From positions 62,001 through 126,000 of the forward strand of contig JARVKI010000112.1 of the NCBI GenBank assembly GCA_036674765.1: a stretch of 64,000 nt of DNA. The letters run 5' to 3'. Within the stretch, counting starts at the first letter, position 1. Each line of letters begins with the position of its first letter. The stretch comes from Seiridium cupressi (taxonomy: Eukaryota; Ascomycota; Sordariomycetes; Amphisphaeriales; Sporocadaceae). Both the position numbers and the translations under genes were made by a program. Shown here one piece after another: positions 24,880 through 37,014 of this stretch. The notes beneath the pieces were generated by a model. That model searched no databases. It saw only the letters and a list, made by a program, of their open reading frames with translations, and was not told where the DNA came from.

Positions 24880-26778
24880 TCAGAACGAGTCGCTCGGTTG
24901 ACCTTGAATAGGCAGGCCAACAGTCTTCTCGCTATCACCACTCCATCGCTTCGGGTCCTGCGACCGGCTACTTACGTGGTAAGTATCAGACCTGAAGGGT
25001 AACTTCTTCTCCATAGCCACGAGCTCGACATCGCTGCGGTTGGCATGGTTGCCAATAACTGTCCACTCGTTCTGGACTGTGATCTCGGTTGAATTGCCGT
25101 ACCTGCTGTACCTCTCGGTCTTGCTCTTGTTGACGCCACCCCCACCGCCAGATGAGCTCTCTGAATGGTACGGCTTTTGGTTATCGCTGGTGCTCTGGCT
25201 AGGCTTCTTGTTGCTAAAGGGGTACGGCGAGGCGGGTCCACTGCTGCCCGCGCGTGTTCCCCCGAACACAAGTGGGAAGGTGTGTGAGAGGAGAGCACGA
25301 ATCGCCGGCATGCAGGCGCATACTATGCCGATGGATATCTCGATTGTTGACCAGTAGCCGACTTCCACGTAGTCCTCTGGTAGATGAGTACAAGTTAGTC
25401 CATGTAACGGGCGGGAAACCGGTGTGATGATACACGAGTATCAAAAAGACCTACGAGTAGCGTTCTTGGTGGAGCCAAACTCGATCATAGATCGAAGCCG
25501 TAATATACTGACAAGAGTGACACTACAGAAACGGTGAGCATATACGTCCATCGTAAAGATGATTCAGGCCTGGTCGTGTCAGGGGATCATGGGGCCACTC
25601 ACAAAAAGCCAACCGCAAACATAGCCAAGATCTGTATCTTCTTCCTTAAACTCATGGTGAGTTGTGCCAGTACACGTAAAGGTAGCATGAGGGTCGCAAT
25701 ATCAAAGAGTATGTTGACGCCAGCACCTGACCATCCCAGATAGTTGATGTTGACGCAAGTGGCCTGGTATTCGCCATCCCAGCTTCTCCAGGCACCGTCG
25801 AGGGGCTGGCACTGAAACACGATAGCGAGGCCGAACGCCAGCGCGAACCCGACGTTTAGGCCGATCATTACAAATATCATACCTCGGAACGATTGCTGTG
25901 GAAAGACGCGCAAATAGAACAGCAGGATCGAGATCTTGTTCAAGGCCAGAGCAAAGGCATAGAGGATCTCTTCCCAGTAGAAGTACTGCGGGCGAGCACA
26001 AGTTAGCATATACGCAGAGAACATGTCGTCATGGGACTGTCAACTCACATAAAGCACCTGGTCAACGCCGTCCGGCGACACGTTCCACATGTCGAGACCC
26101 AAGCCAGATCTCGCAAGCGGCACGGTGAGCGAGCCCATTGGCGCGAGGATTGCCGTCACAACGGTAATAGCCCAGTCATCCCAGCCCCATGTACGCGACC
26201 GCAATCTCTCCAAACACCTAAGCCCAAATGCCACCAAGCCAGTAATCATAAACGCGATGCCGAGATGCCATACCAGCGGCCTTCTGTCCTCGCCCGTGAT
26301 CCCGCAGGTGTTGTAGGAGTACTTTTCGGCTTCTGTGGTATAGGATGTAAGCTTCGAATCCATGGAATCAAAACAGCGACACAAGGAGGGGAATCGGCTT
26401 ACGCAGCGCCTCCCTGATTGTACAGCTCGACAGAACACAGGTTTTGATATTGGCCTTCAGGTCATCGTTGGTACATATGCATGTAATATCAAGTCCGCAA
26501 GACGACTTCAGCGCCTCCTGTTGAATACAGGACAACTAATGACCCGGTTCTTGTCAGCCCCTTATTCACAATCGCTCGATTCCAACCCCAGTTTCCGAAA
26601 CTTGATAGTTGCAAGGTGGCTTGGTGGTGATTGAGAGTCATCAAAGTCCAGTAGTAGCACTTACACCACAAGCCGGGACCGTCGGCGCCGACGAAGAAGA
26701 GGAGCTACTGCTGCTCGATGCAGCAATTACCGACACGATGCCATAAAACAACAAAACCGCCCACGTGGAGAGACGCAT
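24880..26778 (-). CDS. CFEM-domain seven-helix membrane protein (Pth11-like)
   Basis: A receptor-like fungal membrane protein of the Pth11/rhodopsin-like superfamily; such proteins sense surface or chemical cues, but this ligand is unknown. The spliced product is 492 aa from six exons: 26778-26665, 26535-26403, 26332-26049, 25985-25603, 25522-25455 and 25376-24880. All five introns are GT-AG and every junction keeps frame. A signal peptide covers about 1-20, followed by a Ser-rich stretch. The extracellular CFEM domain has eight cysteines at 37, 41, 51, 57, 59, 71, 76 and 92 with the CxC pair and Asp54. Hydrophobic helices then run from about residue 105 to 370 (for example LGIAFMITGLVAFGLRCL, KISILLFYLRVFP, GLNVGFALAFGLAIVF). 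The C-terminal tail of about 120 residues is Ser/Gly-rich and probably cytosolic. Confidence 0.88.
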
Positions 26779-29039
26779 CTCAAAGCTTGTCGATTGGTTG
26801 TCCCGAATAACTTGGCATGGTAGTTCGATCCTGCGCGTTTCGACGCAACCACATGGGACCTGGGCAAGGAAGTGAAAAACAATGGACTGTGACCATGGGA
26901 CGGTGGGGAGTCAGTGCGACCATATAAGTAAAAAGAAATGCAGGAAACCACAGGAACGGGTGCGATTCAGTCGGATGCGATAGCGGCATGGCTTGAACCG
27001 GGATCATCCAGTCAGTCGGAGTATTAAGCTCGATGGAGAGGACGTCGTACGCACCTGCGTGAGGCAAGGAGAGCAGCGATCCCCATGATTAGGCACAGGT
27101 ACCGGGTGTGGAGTATTGTAGTTCGGCGACCAGGTGCTAGTCAAGGCTATGAATCCTGGCTTCTGCCGATGCGCGTCAGGGCACATTGCTTCATCAATCC
27201 ATGGCCGGGTGGCGGACACAAGATTGGATGGAATTGAAAATAATCAGCCATAACCAGCATAGACACTCGTCCGGGTATTTACTCTTAGCAAGCTGGAACG
27301 CAAGGAAGCGCTCCTCGTGACCAGCCATCCCAAATCATCTCGTGAGCTTCTCGTTGCTCCCCGCTGGGATATTGTAGGTGAGCCCAATTTCTCTGTGTGG
27401 CGCTTGAGACAAAACATGCGGCTCCGTTGTCGCTAAAATTACCGGATTCATGATTTGCAATGGATGAGATAGTGAGTATATCTAGGATAAGGGCATGTTG
27501 GTCGGCCACATTGGAGTAGCACGGCAATGGATCATGGTAGCGGACGCTCTGAAGCAGAGCTAGCTGTACCTAGTGTTAACAGTTTTCGACGCAGTGTATA
27601 AGCCGACCCGCAGGATGGCCGGACAGGGAACCACGACAACCCTCTCGATGGTTCGCGAGTAGGGGGTTTTTGGCCAGCCCTCTTGCCCATAGTCACATTG
27701 GATGGAACACCGGATGAGGTCGTTAGGCTGTCAGTCCAAGTGCTCATGGCCATTGAAGGCAGATGGGCGATGCCCGTTCTTGGGTGAGTCGAGATTCGAG
27801 GTTGGATCGGACGAGAGGCGGAGATTCTGCCGGGGCAAGGACGACGCTATTCAGAATCAAGATGTCTGATCGCGACCAAACCCCGTCTGGCGAATGGCAT
27901 CCTTGCAAGTCAGCGCGAAGAGGCCCTTGCGCTTTCGGCATCGTCTCTGTCCTGGGCCTAGCTGAGCCGTCTGCCGTCTAGTTCAGCCCTTCAATACATC
28001 ATCGAAGTCAGCCTGGGGTCGCTGCTAACGCGGCACCAGATAGATATCAAAGGTGTTCCCTAACATGTTCATGCAAACGCGCCGTTCCAGCTTACCTGTC
28101 GGATTGCAGACTGGGTCCCGACAGAAACGCGCCGAGAGATATCTGCAAGCCTACCCTGGTCAAGGCGCATGTAGCGATATTGGACGACGATATTCATACC
28201 GAGTGAGGCTATCTGTGTCTGGGCAATAATCTCCACCATTCGATATTTGTAGACTCGTGCGCATCACCGAACCATAAGGCCGGAATGATGTACTGCCAGG
28301 GTATGCTGAGAAAGTGGGATAATCTCTGGTCCATGGGTCAATTCGTTGTGTTGTGTCGATCGCTTCCGAAGACATGGGGGGAAAGGCAAAACGCACGAGT
28401 CCCATTCCACCCACAGAGCGGCACAGCCGATTTAGGTGAACGAGATGCTGTCAGAAATCACATTTGGGAATCGGACAGTTTTCGAGATGCAGCATCATCA
28501 CCCTCTAGCAGAGCCGCAAGGTTTCAGGCACACGTGTCGCATCCAAGTTTAGTCCGCTGTAAGGTTACAGTGTACGAAGAAAGCCAATCTCGCTCCACGT
28601 GGGGAGACCCTGGTATTCATCAGCGGGAACTTTAGTGGACTGCCCTGGCACGCGATCGGAGCCCCATAACCCAACGAGATCTATTGCCAAACAGCTATTC
28701 CAATAAGCTCAAAGAATGTTCCTACCTCTCTCACTTTCCATCATGACAACCCCCGACAAGTCGTCAGACATCCATGCCGTTTCTTTAGAGTTTGACTTCA
28801 GCCAGTGATTGCATCTTCCGAAGCCGTCATGTCCGGAAAGGGAAACGGCTAGCACGAGCCGGGTCAGGGACGGTTTGTTTTACTCGTATTTCCTCAATCT
28901 ATCTTCGCCTACCCAACAGCCGACACTAAAAGTTCCGGTGCTGTCGCTCTCCCTAGTTGCAGAAGAATTCCTAGTAAAACACTAGTACCGGCTTGTTGGC
29001 TCTCCAAATGGGGTTTTGAGCCAACGCCAGCATTAAGGT
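26779..29039. other. Gene-poor region upstream of the CFEM receptor gene
   Basis: The open frames are short, on both strands, and show no recognisable domain. Part of it must serve as the promoter of the CFEM gene, which starts at 26778 on the minus strand. I see no other structure. Confidence 0.45.
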
Positions 29040-29649
29040 TCAGTTCACAGTTTCAGGAAAACAGTCTGGACATTGTACGAGGAGGCCATAGCAACCTTTT
29101 AAAAGGCATCTCTTATTTATGAACTCGATGGGGTCCAAGTCGTCATATGAGCCCATGTAAGGATTATATTTCAAGTCGCAGTTCGCACCGGTCGCGGCGG
29201 CGGCAGTCGGGAGCAGAACCGGCGGCAAAGAGTGGGAAACAAAAGTACTCGTCTGTGGACGGGGTCTGCTTTGATGCATATCTCGTGGTGAGCAACATGC
29301 CTCCTCGAGTTCCGGTGCCAAGGCTTCGGGTGTTCCTTACTCGCACCGCCGGTAGTTGGGAGTTGACCAAAGTAACTAATGCATAAAATGGCACGCCGAT
29401 CTTCACTTCGCCGCCGACGCATTGGGCTTGGGCGTCTTACAGAGGGTGAGCGTCGGCACTTCTCAAACTCATATCGAATACCACTCTCGGCGAAGACTAT
29501 GTCTGCTCCTGTTATTGTTTCATTGGTTTCCATATAAAACTCTAACGATCACCATGGAGCCGTACCAGTCGTCTGATAATACATAACTCTAACTTACCTC
29601 CCCGGGTCAGCTGTCGCCGAAAGTATTGGCCCAGGAACATACCGTACAT
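29040..29649 (-). CDS. Possible small cysteine-rich protein, four-exon model
   Basis: A weakly supported gene. Exons 29649-29598, 29541-29441, 29375-29341 and 29265-29040 join to one 137-aa frame. The three introns (56, 65 and 75 bp) start GTAAGT, GTAAGA and GTAAGG and end AG. Each donor lies where the frame is still open, and each acceptor restores a frame. The last exon encodes a cysteine-rich, non-repetitive end (CDLKYNPYMGSYDD, then CLLKGCYGLLVQCPDC). I do not recognise the family. No signal peptide is visible at the modelled N-terminus and branch-point motifs are weak. It could be a decayed or spurious model. Confidence 0.3.
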
Positions 29650-30240
29650 TAGGGTAGCCCACGGTCAAACTTCGCGCAGAGTTGAGTCACTTTCACAACA
29701 AATCTTTGCCAACGACAAGGATGCATTACAATGCTGAAGGAAACATATGTTTACTACGGAACCGCGTATTAAACTAGATTGCATCATCCCTGACCCCCCA
29801 GAACGCATGCATCTCTGCCTCGGATTCCTTGTGACCAGACCAGAGAGATTGGTTCCATACGTGTTGCGTCCACTGTGGACTGGCCAGCGATGGCTCAATT
29901 GTATTCCGAAGTATCAATCCGAGAGCGGACATGTCCGTGTGATGGTGGGTGAGTGAGGCAGGAAAGTTGCTGGCAAGTTCAGTCAGCCTATGTGCCACCA
30001 GTTGAGACCATGGATTCTAACCAATAGTGACTGTTACCGAGTAATTGAGTCCATCAAATGATCCTCGGTCGATATCATGAACACACTCTAGATCCACTCA
30101 CCGTGATCTAGATGAAGCCTAGACTAGACTCCTCCGGATGTCACAGGGATCAACATCCAGATTCGAATGAAACCGTCTCCGAGGTTCTCGGCGAGCCCTC
30201 TGCGTGGCATCTTCTACTTGAATCCGCCGGATACCTGGAA
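29650..30240. other. Intergenic between two minus-strand genes
   Basis: No gene or motif recognised. Confidence 0.45.
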
Positions 30241-31210
30241 TCACCACGGCGGCGAGTACTCTCTGGAGGTTGAGGCATCAGCAACCACTGGGGGGTTTGC
30301 CCAGGCCGGACCGTATCTCGGCTGTTGCTGCTGTGTAGAAGAACGCTGCTCAGCCTGTGAGGTGATCGCATCAATTCTCGCCTGAACAGGGTCTGCATTC
30401 CAAGAAGACATGTAGAGATTGGCGTTGGCGTTGGCGTCCACATGAGGCGCAGATGTAGTTGTGGTGGGATAACCCCATCCGCCATGGAGGGGCATAGGTG
30501 TAGGCTGAGGCATCATTGGAGTCGAGGGGTGGACTGTTACGTGTCAGCGGTTTCATTGGTGTTATGGTTCGAACACTGCGCAGAAAAGACTTGCATTGAC
30601 CATGAGGAGTCGAAGGGCCGACATTGCCTTGGTTATTCCAGCCAAAGGGAAGATGTTGTTCGTTCGCTCGACCAGCGAAAGAATCTCCAGCCATCCAAGT
30701 ATCCGTCTTGCCCTGCTGGGCGACTGAGTGTTGTCCATTTGCTGGGACCCATCTCTCGATCTGAACGCCCTGGGCATTTCTGAACGTGGTCTGTAGGCCG
30801 GCATCGCGCATCCGCTGGTCCCTCTCCTTCTTCGCCGCCACCTCGTCCTTGCGTCCAGCGGCCCACTCCTCCAGCGATCCAGTGAACGGGAGATTACGTT
30901 CAAATATCCGCTTCTTGGTGCGCGTCATAACGAGGGGACGGGGCTGGCGCTCGACGAAGGCCAGCGATCCTTTCTTCTCCGTCTCGATGTGGGCGAGGAG
31001 ATCACAAACGTCTCCCACAGCAATGTCCTCGTCGTAGTCCAAGCCATCGCGGCTGCCGTTGAGCGCCTGGTTCAGCAAGGTCGTGAATGTGATGGGCCTG
31101 CAGGAGAGGTGCTTGCCCTTGCAGATCAGGCCAAGGACTATGTCGAGCTCAAATTTGGTCCAACGATGGCGGCGATCATGGCGTGCGGTTTGATCCGCAT
31201 CGAAATCCAT
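30241..31210 (-). CDS. Unrecognised fungal protein with basic N-terminal domain and Q/P-rich tail
   Basis: The spliced product is 302 aa: exon 1 31210-30595 and exon 2 30533-30241. The intron (61 bp) appears to be GC-AG: the donor reads GCAAGT, the usual GC-donor consensus, and the acceptor is GTAACAG with a CTGAC-like branch site. A GT donor seven bases upstream (GTCAAT), in a different context, would give the same phase. The N-terminal region has RHRWTKFELDIVLGLICKGK, then CRPITFTTLLNQALNG, and a charged helical segment with WAAGRKDEVAAKKERDQRMRDAG. The spacing of Trp and Leu near the start recalls SANT/Myb-like helices, but I cannot assert this. The tail is rich in Pro, Gln, Asn and Ala. 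No signal peptide or membrane segment. It may be nuclear; this is a guess. Confidence 0.65.
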
Positions 31211-33607
31211 GTTGAAATCCTGCTATGGAGTATTCGTGGACGGCCTGGAATGGGAAAAATCGACGAGATGTGAACAAAATCACGGAAGCCGCCCGTTATT
31301 ATTTCGGTCCGTGATCTGGGGAAAGAACTGGACGGTGTGGGCCAGAATGCGGTGTGATGAATGTTTAATTGCGATGTCGAGGCCTTGGGACTTTGTGCAA
31401 AGCGAATGAGGTGAAAGGAACAAATTCACAGCTCCCAAAGCTGCGATTCAATTATTGAGAAACGATTGTGTGGATTTCGAGATCAATTTCTGACTCTGTT
31501 TTTGGTTCTGTATCCACCAGATTCAGAAGGCAAAATGCAACTGGCAATACTTGTTTTGTGGTGACAATGGAATCGTCCTGAGGTGTGACTCTGTCCACCC
31601 GGTACATCATCCGACAAGATGGAATAATCAACTGGAAGACGCCCACTGACGCCAGTACACAGCTTCATTTATGTCAGAGACTCCATTCATGCCAAATTTG
31701 AACGTTATTCTTTTGATTTGCTGTTATTATTCCCAACAATTGTTCTAAAATTCCGTGTACTGTGACAACCAAGATGAAAGGTGAAAAGGAAAATAAGTGA
31801 AAACAACCTTTTCCGCAAGACTACAGCCCTATAATGATTGCACAGCGACGACAGCTCAATCAAAAATACACCTTGAGATCGATCACCCGGTATGATGACT
31901 CTAGATTCCATCATCACAATGAAGTTCAAGTTTATCATTTCGCAACGTCTAGTCAAATCCGCTGGGCCTAAATCCGAGACTGAAAGTCTTGGAAATTCTG
32001 TTCCTCGCAACAGAACTGCCTACGTGCTTTCTCTCAAGTTGCGTTTTTACTTCAACAGCCTTAGATGTTTACTATTAGTGTACGACTGTATGTAAATGCT
32101 TTCTCCATATTTTAAAGATAGAGATACCCGAATGATATGAGGTACAAAAATGGACAGCGAACGACATTTCTCTATTTTATTCCATGAATCGGCCATAACT
32201 TCTCTCTGCTTCGAAAAATTATTCCATGGCTTATTCAAGTTGCCGATCACGAGTATTCCACCTTGAACGCCAGCTAGAGATACACCACGACGTCCAGCAA
32301 AAAGCCACACGCAAGACGGCGATGATATCGAGCATATGAAATTCACTGCGCCGAACAACGAACTTGAAACACTAAAAATGTGTATCGCAAATTTTCATCA
32401 ATGCCTTTGTTTCAGTGGACGTTCTTCCAACGAGGCCATCGTCTAGCAAAGCCGGGACTAAGCAAGATACCAACCACGAAAACAAGTTGGCCTAGCCGAT
32501 CGAGGAGCAATATTTTCTGCGTATCTAGGCTAACAATAAAGACACAGCACTCCAACCGCGGTATGGCCATGCGGCCACAAGGCAAAATATGGAATCCCTA
32601 TTGAGCCTGACGACGGAGTGTTGGCTATGCACTCGGGAACCTGGAGAACACCCAAACAACTATCCAAAAACAATACCGAGAACAACTGCCATGATTACCT
32701 TCGTCAACCACTAGCATACTGTGGTATTATGGGTAATAATTGGCACTGGGGCATGTATTTGTGGACATTTAGTTGATGGCAGGGGTGTTCTGGCTCGTTG
32801 ATTTGCTCCAAAATCAAATGTACCTGGCCTGTGCGATGACCTTGAGGTGTGCCCTTTTTTTTTGCCCGATACCATAGTATTGTAGTGTCATGAATCATAG
32901 TGGCACGAGCGTATTCTGCCCGCCCATCGTACGTTGTCGTCAGGTGGCGGGTTCCCTTGCGGCACTTTATAAGAGCGCCTGGGGCAACCCACTTTTATAT
33001 GGGCACGTAAACCTCGAAGCTTGTGTCTGTCTAATAAAGAAACAAACAACAAAACGATCGCAACTTGCATCTTATTGCTCTACTTAGCTACTGGTATCAT
33101 GGTCATGGTGGAGGAAGCAGCCGCGCCCAAGCTTCAGTTGCACCCCATCAGCCCATCCTTCCTTCTTCATTTCTTTCTTCCCATCTCCTCGATGGCCTCA
33201 GAACCCCTCTGGACTACGGCATAAAAGTCTTTCATGTCAGCACTGGGATGAACCTTGCCCATGCTCCTGGTTCGTCAAGCACCTGTGCGCTGCTTCCCAA
33301 ATATCCTTACTCCCAAATAGCAGCAGCCCCAGACGCTGCTGCTGTTCACTCATTATACACAAAAAGAAAACAAATGACAATATGTAACACCCAATGCTCG
33401 GAGTTTGTCCCGCCACATGTACTGTGGCTTCCGTCGGTGAGACGAGATGAACGCCGTGGTCTAGCGAATAGCGAATGTCCTGGCCCAACGCCTTGCTGGT
33501 AAGTGACTTTTCAATGTTCCGGCAAATATATTTTCAAATCAAAACCCCAAGACACTCGGTGTCGTCGGATTCCACTATTCCCTCCTCTTTAGGGTTGCTC
33601 GAGCATC
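31211..33607. other. AT-rich intergenic region
   Basis: The segment from about 31440 to 32400 is AT-rich, with short frames only. Nothing between 32400 and 33607 resembles a conserved gene. It contains the upstream region of the 302-aa protein and the downstream flank of the Zn2Cys6 factor. Confidence 0.45.
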
Positions 33608-36600
33608 TCACCTATGGGATCCCCTTCTCATCCCCAGCCCGGGGCCCGGGTTTGGCGTTCCCATTCCGCCCGGGCTGAAGACTCCGAACGTGTCCATGCC
33701 GCCCATATTGGCACCGTTGAGCTCGTGGCCAAGTTCGGGGGCCTCTAGATTGAAAGGCATGAACCAAGCACTCGACGATTCGGCGTAATTTGGTGGCAAA
33801 TTATCACCGCCGGGATCGCGACCGGGACCAGCTGCACCCCCGTTCATCCTAGCACTACCTGCTAGTGCGTCCCAGTCTGTCATGCCCTCCGGTCCGCTAA
33901 TCGTTGTCGGATCAATGCCGCCGTATGCATTGAAAACCATCTGCCGGTCTAGTTGTGGCAGTAGACCGGTATTGTTCGTGAGACCAAGAGAAACAAGGTC
34001 GGGGTTGTTGTAGAAGCCCGGGTGATTGGGAGGGTGTGTGACAGGATGATGGCCGGCGAACTGGTGGCCGAGCCCGTGAGTGACGGGGCTGATAGGTGAC
34101 AGCGCATGGTAGGCAGCGTTTGCAGAAGCAGCCCCTGTAAAGTGTGAGTTGCGCCTGCCAGATGGTACATCAAGGTGCGAGGAGTGAGGCTCACTTGTTT
34201 GACCAGCCAGACGCGCCGCGTACTGCTGACGCTGAGTTGGGATACGTTGCTGCATGTGCTCAGGCAGTGAGGAAGGCAGATCGGTAAGCAGCGGCTCCAA
34301 CTGCTGTGACGCCTCGCCACGTGGAGGCAAGCCGCCTTTCTTGCCGGGAGCGCCAGCGAACGACCTTCGCTTGGCTGCTGATGGCCGACCCGCGCCGCCC
34401 GCTACATCGCGGCCTTCTTGACTCTGTGGTGGCGATAGTTTATTGAAGAACTCCTCCACGGTGTATGCATCCGGCTTCTGCTCAAGCACCCCGTCGTCTC
34501 CGTTTTCCTTCTTCTTGAGTGCTGCGGGATCGAGGAAGTCTGACTGAGAAACGCCATGCGGATAGCGGTCGAACCAGTCGCCGTATTGGAAGATGGGAGA
34601 TGCGGTGGTCTTGTCTGCAGACAAGGAGCCTTTCTGTGCGGCGTCTGCACATGATCGAAACTGTTCCCTGAGGTTTTCAGACATGAAATGGAACATGCCC
34701 CAGTGTCGCTTCATCTTTTGCAAAAACCTTACATTTGTTGCCAAATTCTTCTTGGATGATTGCTCCACTGTTGCGTTGCCTGAGAAGATGCCGAAAATGT
34801 GGACAGTGCTCGAGAGGAAGGCGCAATAGCCAACAAAAGGAGCAGCTATCAGGTAGTGGTCTGCATCTCTCAGTAGATCGGAGATTTTGTTCGCTGCCGA
34901 AAAGGCCTTGGCCCCGGCTTTGGTGACGAAAGTGTTTGGTACGTCGCTCTGGGATAATCCGGTCGGAGAGGATACGGCGAAGCGATTCATGAAAAGGACA
35001 TTTTGTTGTATGGAGATGTGAAGGAACAAGAACTGGTTAGCCATGCCTTCGGTGTCGTGCAGGTGCAAGTTCTCGGGGGTATACTTCAAGCCGTCGGGAA
35101 GTCCTTGGGCAAAGTCTTCCGCCTGCTTCAGCAGAGACGAATATTCAGACTCGGAATCCCACATGGAAAGTTTGTCGGCCTCCTTTCCGCCCTGGTTCAG
35201 GAAGCTAATGATCTTGCCCCATAACGTAATAGATTTGATCATATAAGCAGCGACCCCCATATTGTCCTTCGCACTTGAGAGCTGCCCTTCGTCCTCGGGA
35301 ACGGGATGAGGTACTTTCCCGGAGAGGTCCTCGGTAGGACCGGGCATGTCGAGTTGAAAAAGTTTCTCTTTGATAGGTAATTGGATTCCGAGTGTTTCCT
35401 CCTTGATGAACATGGGACGGTCGGTGCCGGAAGAGTTGAATCGATCCATCAGAAAGCAGGCCCACATGGTTCTTCGGCGGATCTCTCTGTCGATGAAGCT
35501 TAACTGAGTGGCAGGGTTTGTTCCTGCTGGGTCGTACTCTAAATCTTTGTGCAATTGTAGAGCGAATGCCATGCGGATAGCCATTCCGCCGAGTGCCCAG
35601 CTTCTTCCCCCTTGACATGTGCCGAACTCATGTAGGCCCAGAATCAGAAGACATGTCAGAACCGTGATATTTGGCCACTCGTATCGCCTCGTAACAATGT
35701 CGCGAGCCGGCACCGCCCATTCCTCGCCGCGGAGGAAGTGCGGTTTATTCGAGAATATGGGATGATTTGAAAAACGTGCAGAGATGGCACAGACAGAGAG
35801 CACCAGTACTGGTGGCAAAGCGTCGGCTCTGTAACATGTTAGCGGTCTCCTTGGCTTTACTATCTTCGACGAACTACATACTTCAGCTTCCTCATATAGC
35901 TCGGCTTGTGAAGGAGGTGATAAGCCTGGCCATAGATATTCTCGAAGAAGATATCGGCCAGATGTACTTGTATCTCCTTGGGCGGTAGAGCCTCTCGTCC
36001 CTCGAGCAGTAGTTTTCCATCTTCCTGTTCCTGGGCCTGCAGCGATGCAGGTTTACTGGGGTCTTCAGGTTTGACCTTCTGTGACTGTCGAGCCCAATGA
36101 TCGAACTCGGCGGCACCAAAAGCTTCGTCCGCAGCGCGCTTCTTAGCGCTCTGCTTGCTGGCAGGCACCGAACTGGGAAGCTGAGGTTTTACTTGTGCCC
36201 GCACCACGGTTGCCGCCGCGGGATCTTGTTCTGACTTTGGTACGATTTTGAGAATCCGGTCCTCCATCCGCTTCAGCCGTTTGTCCAGCATTGCCATGTA
36301 ATCTGTGCGCGGCGCTGCTTTCCGAGTCGTGACCTTGTACACGCAGGGGATGCGGGCACGCAGGCAATGCTTGCACGCCGGTTTCTCCCCGGAACAGCGT
36401 ATCTTTTTGCGTCGGCACACTATGCATGCCAGAGGGAGGCGTTTTCGCTCCTTGCCGGCCTTTGTCTTTAGCTCGCTCCAAGCAGGAGTAGTATCCGATT
36501 TGGAGTCTCGGGACGTGTGCCCGTGCTCTGCACCCTCAGCCAGCAGACCAGCAGAGAGCCCAAATTCATCTGACATGTTATCCTCCAAAGAATTGGCGCC

Positions 36601-37014
36601 ATGCAAGTTGCTTCCTGGACTTTCATGTTCAGATCCATCACGAGGTTGTGTTTTGGCGGCTTGTTCGCTCATTGCGAAATTAGAACCAGATGCTGCCGAG
36701 TCCTTCCGGTCACCAAGGGAAGAGAAGGAGCTTGCACCTGCATTTGCAAAGATGTCAGTCCCGTGGTCGTCCAATCCCATCATATTAGTGCCTTCAGAAA
36801 GGCCCTGGAAGGGAAATGAAAAGTCCGGAAACTCGGGAGCTTCCATCATGTTGGGCGGGCGCGTGGAGTCCGCAATAGCATTTTCAACAGCGTCAATTGC
36901 GAATTCGCTGAGATCGGCAGACCCGGGGTGGCCTGCAGGTAGTTCCGAACCAGGTAGGGGACGAGAAGCATTAAAGAAGGGCTGATGATGAAGGCGAACT
37001 TGATCGGAGGACAT
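33608..37014 (-). CDS. Zn(II)2Cys6 transcription factor with fungal-specific regulatory domain
   Basis: The spliced product is 1117 aa: exon 1 37014-35882, exon 2 35828-33608, with a 53-bp intron containing CTAAC. The binuclear zinc cluster has six cysteines at 197, 200, 207, 214, 217 and 224 (C-x2-C-x6-C-x6-C-x2-C-x6-C), preceded by a basic KERKRLPLA stretch. A likely coiled-coil/linker follows (DYMAMLDKRLKRMEDRIL). The middle homology region (fungal_trans, about 350-720) includes ILGLHEFGTCQGGRSWALGGMAIRMAFALQLHKD and RRRTMWACFLMDRF. The N-terminal 190 residues are acidic and Ser-rich; the C-terminal third is Pro/Gly/Asn-rich and presumably activating. Target genes cannot be read from the sequence. 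A 60-nt in-frame stretch at 34194-34135 has GTGAGC and TTTACAG ends and might be spliced. Confidence 0.88.

Noticed and set aside
24961..25010. A GTAAGT...CGCAG pair inside the last exon of the CFEM receptor gene
   Set aside because: The distance is only 18 nt, too short for a spliceosomal intron, and the frame is open across it.
36305..36985. A 226-codon plus-strand frame opposite the Zn2Cys6 factor
   Set aside because: It is antisense to the well supported zinc-cluster exon and has no recognisable features.
33608..37014. The Zn2Cys6 factor as XlnR/Xyr1
   Set aside because: The zinc-cluster sequence (ACIVCRRKKIRC) is not that of XlnR (ACDQCNQLRTKCDG type), so the GGCTAAA sites near xylulokinase are not evidence for this gene being XlnR.
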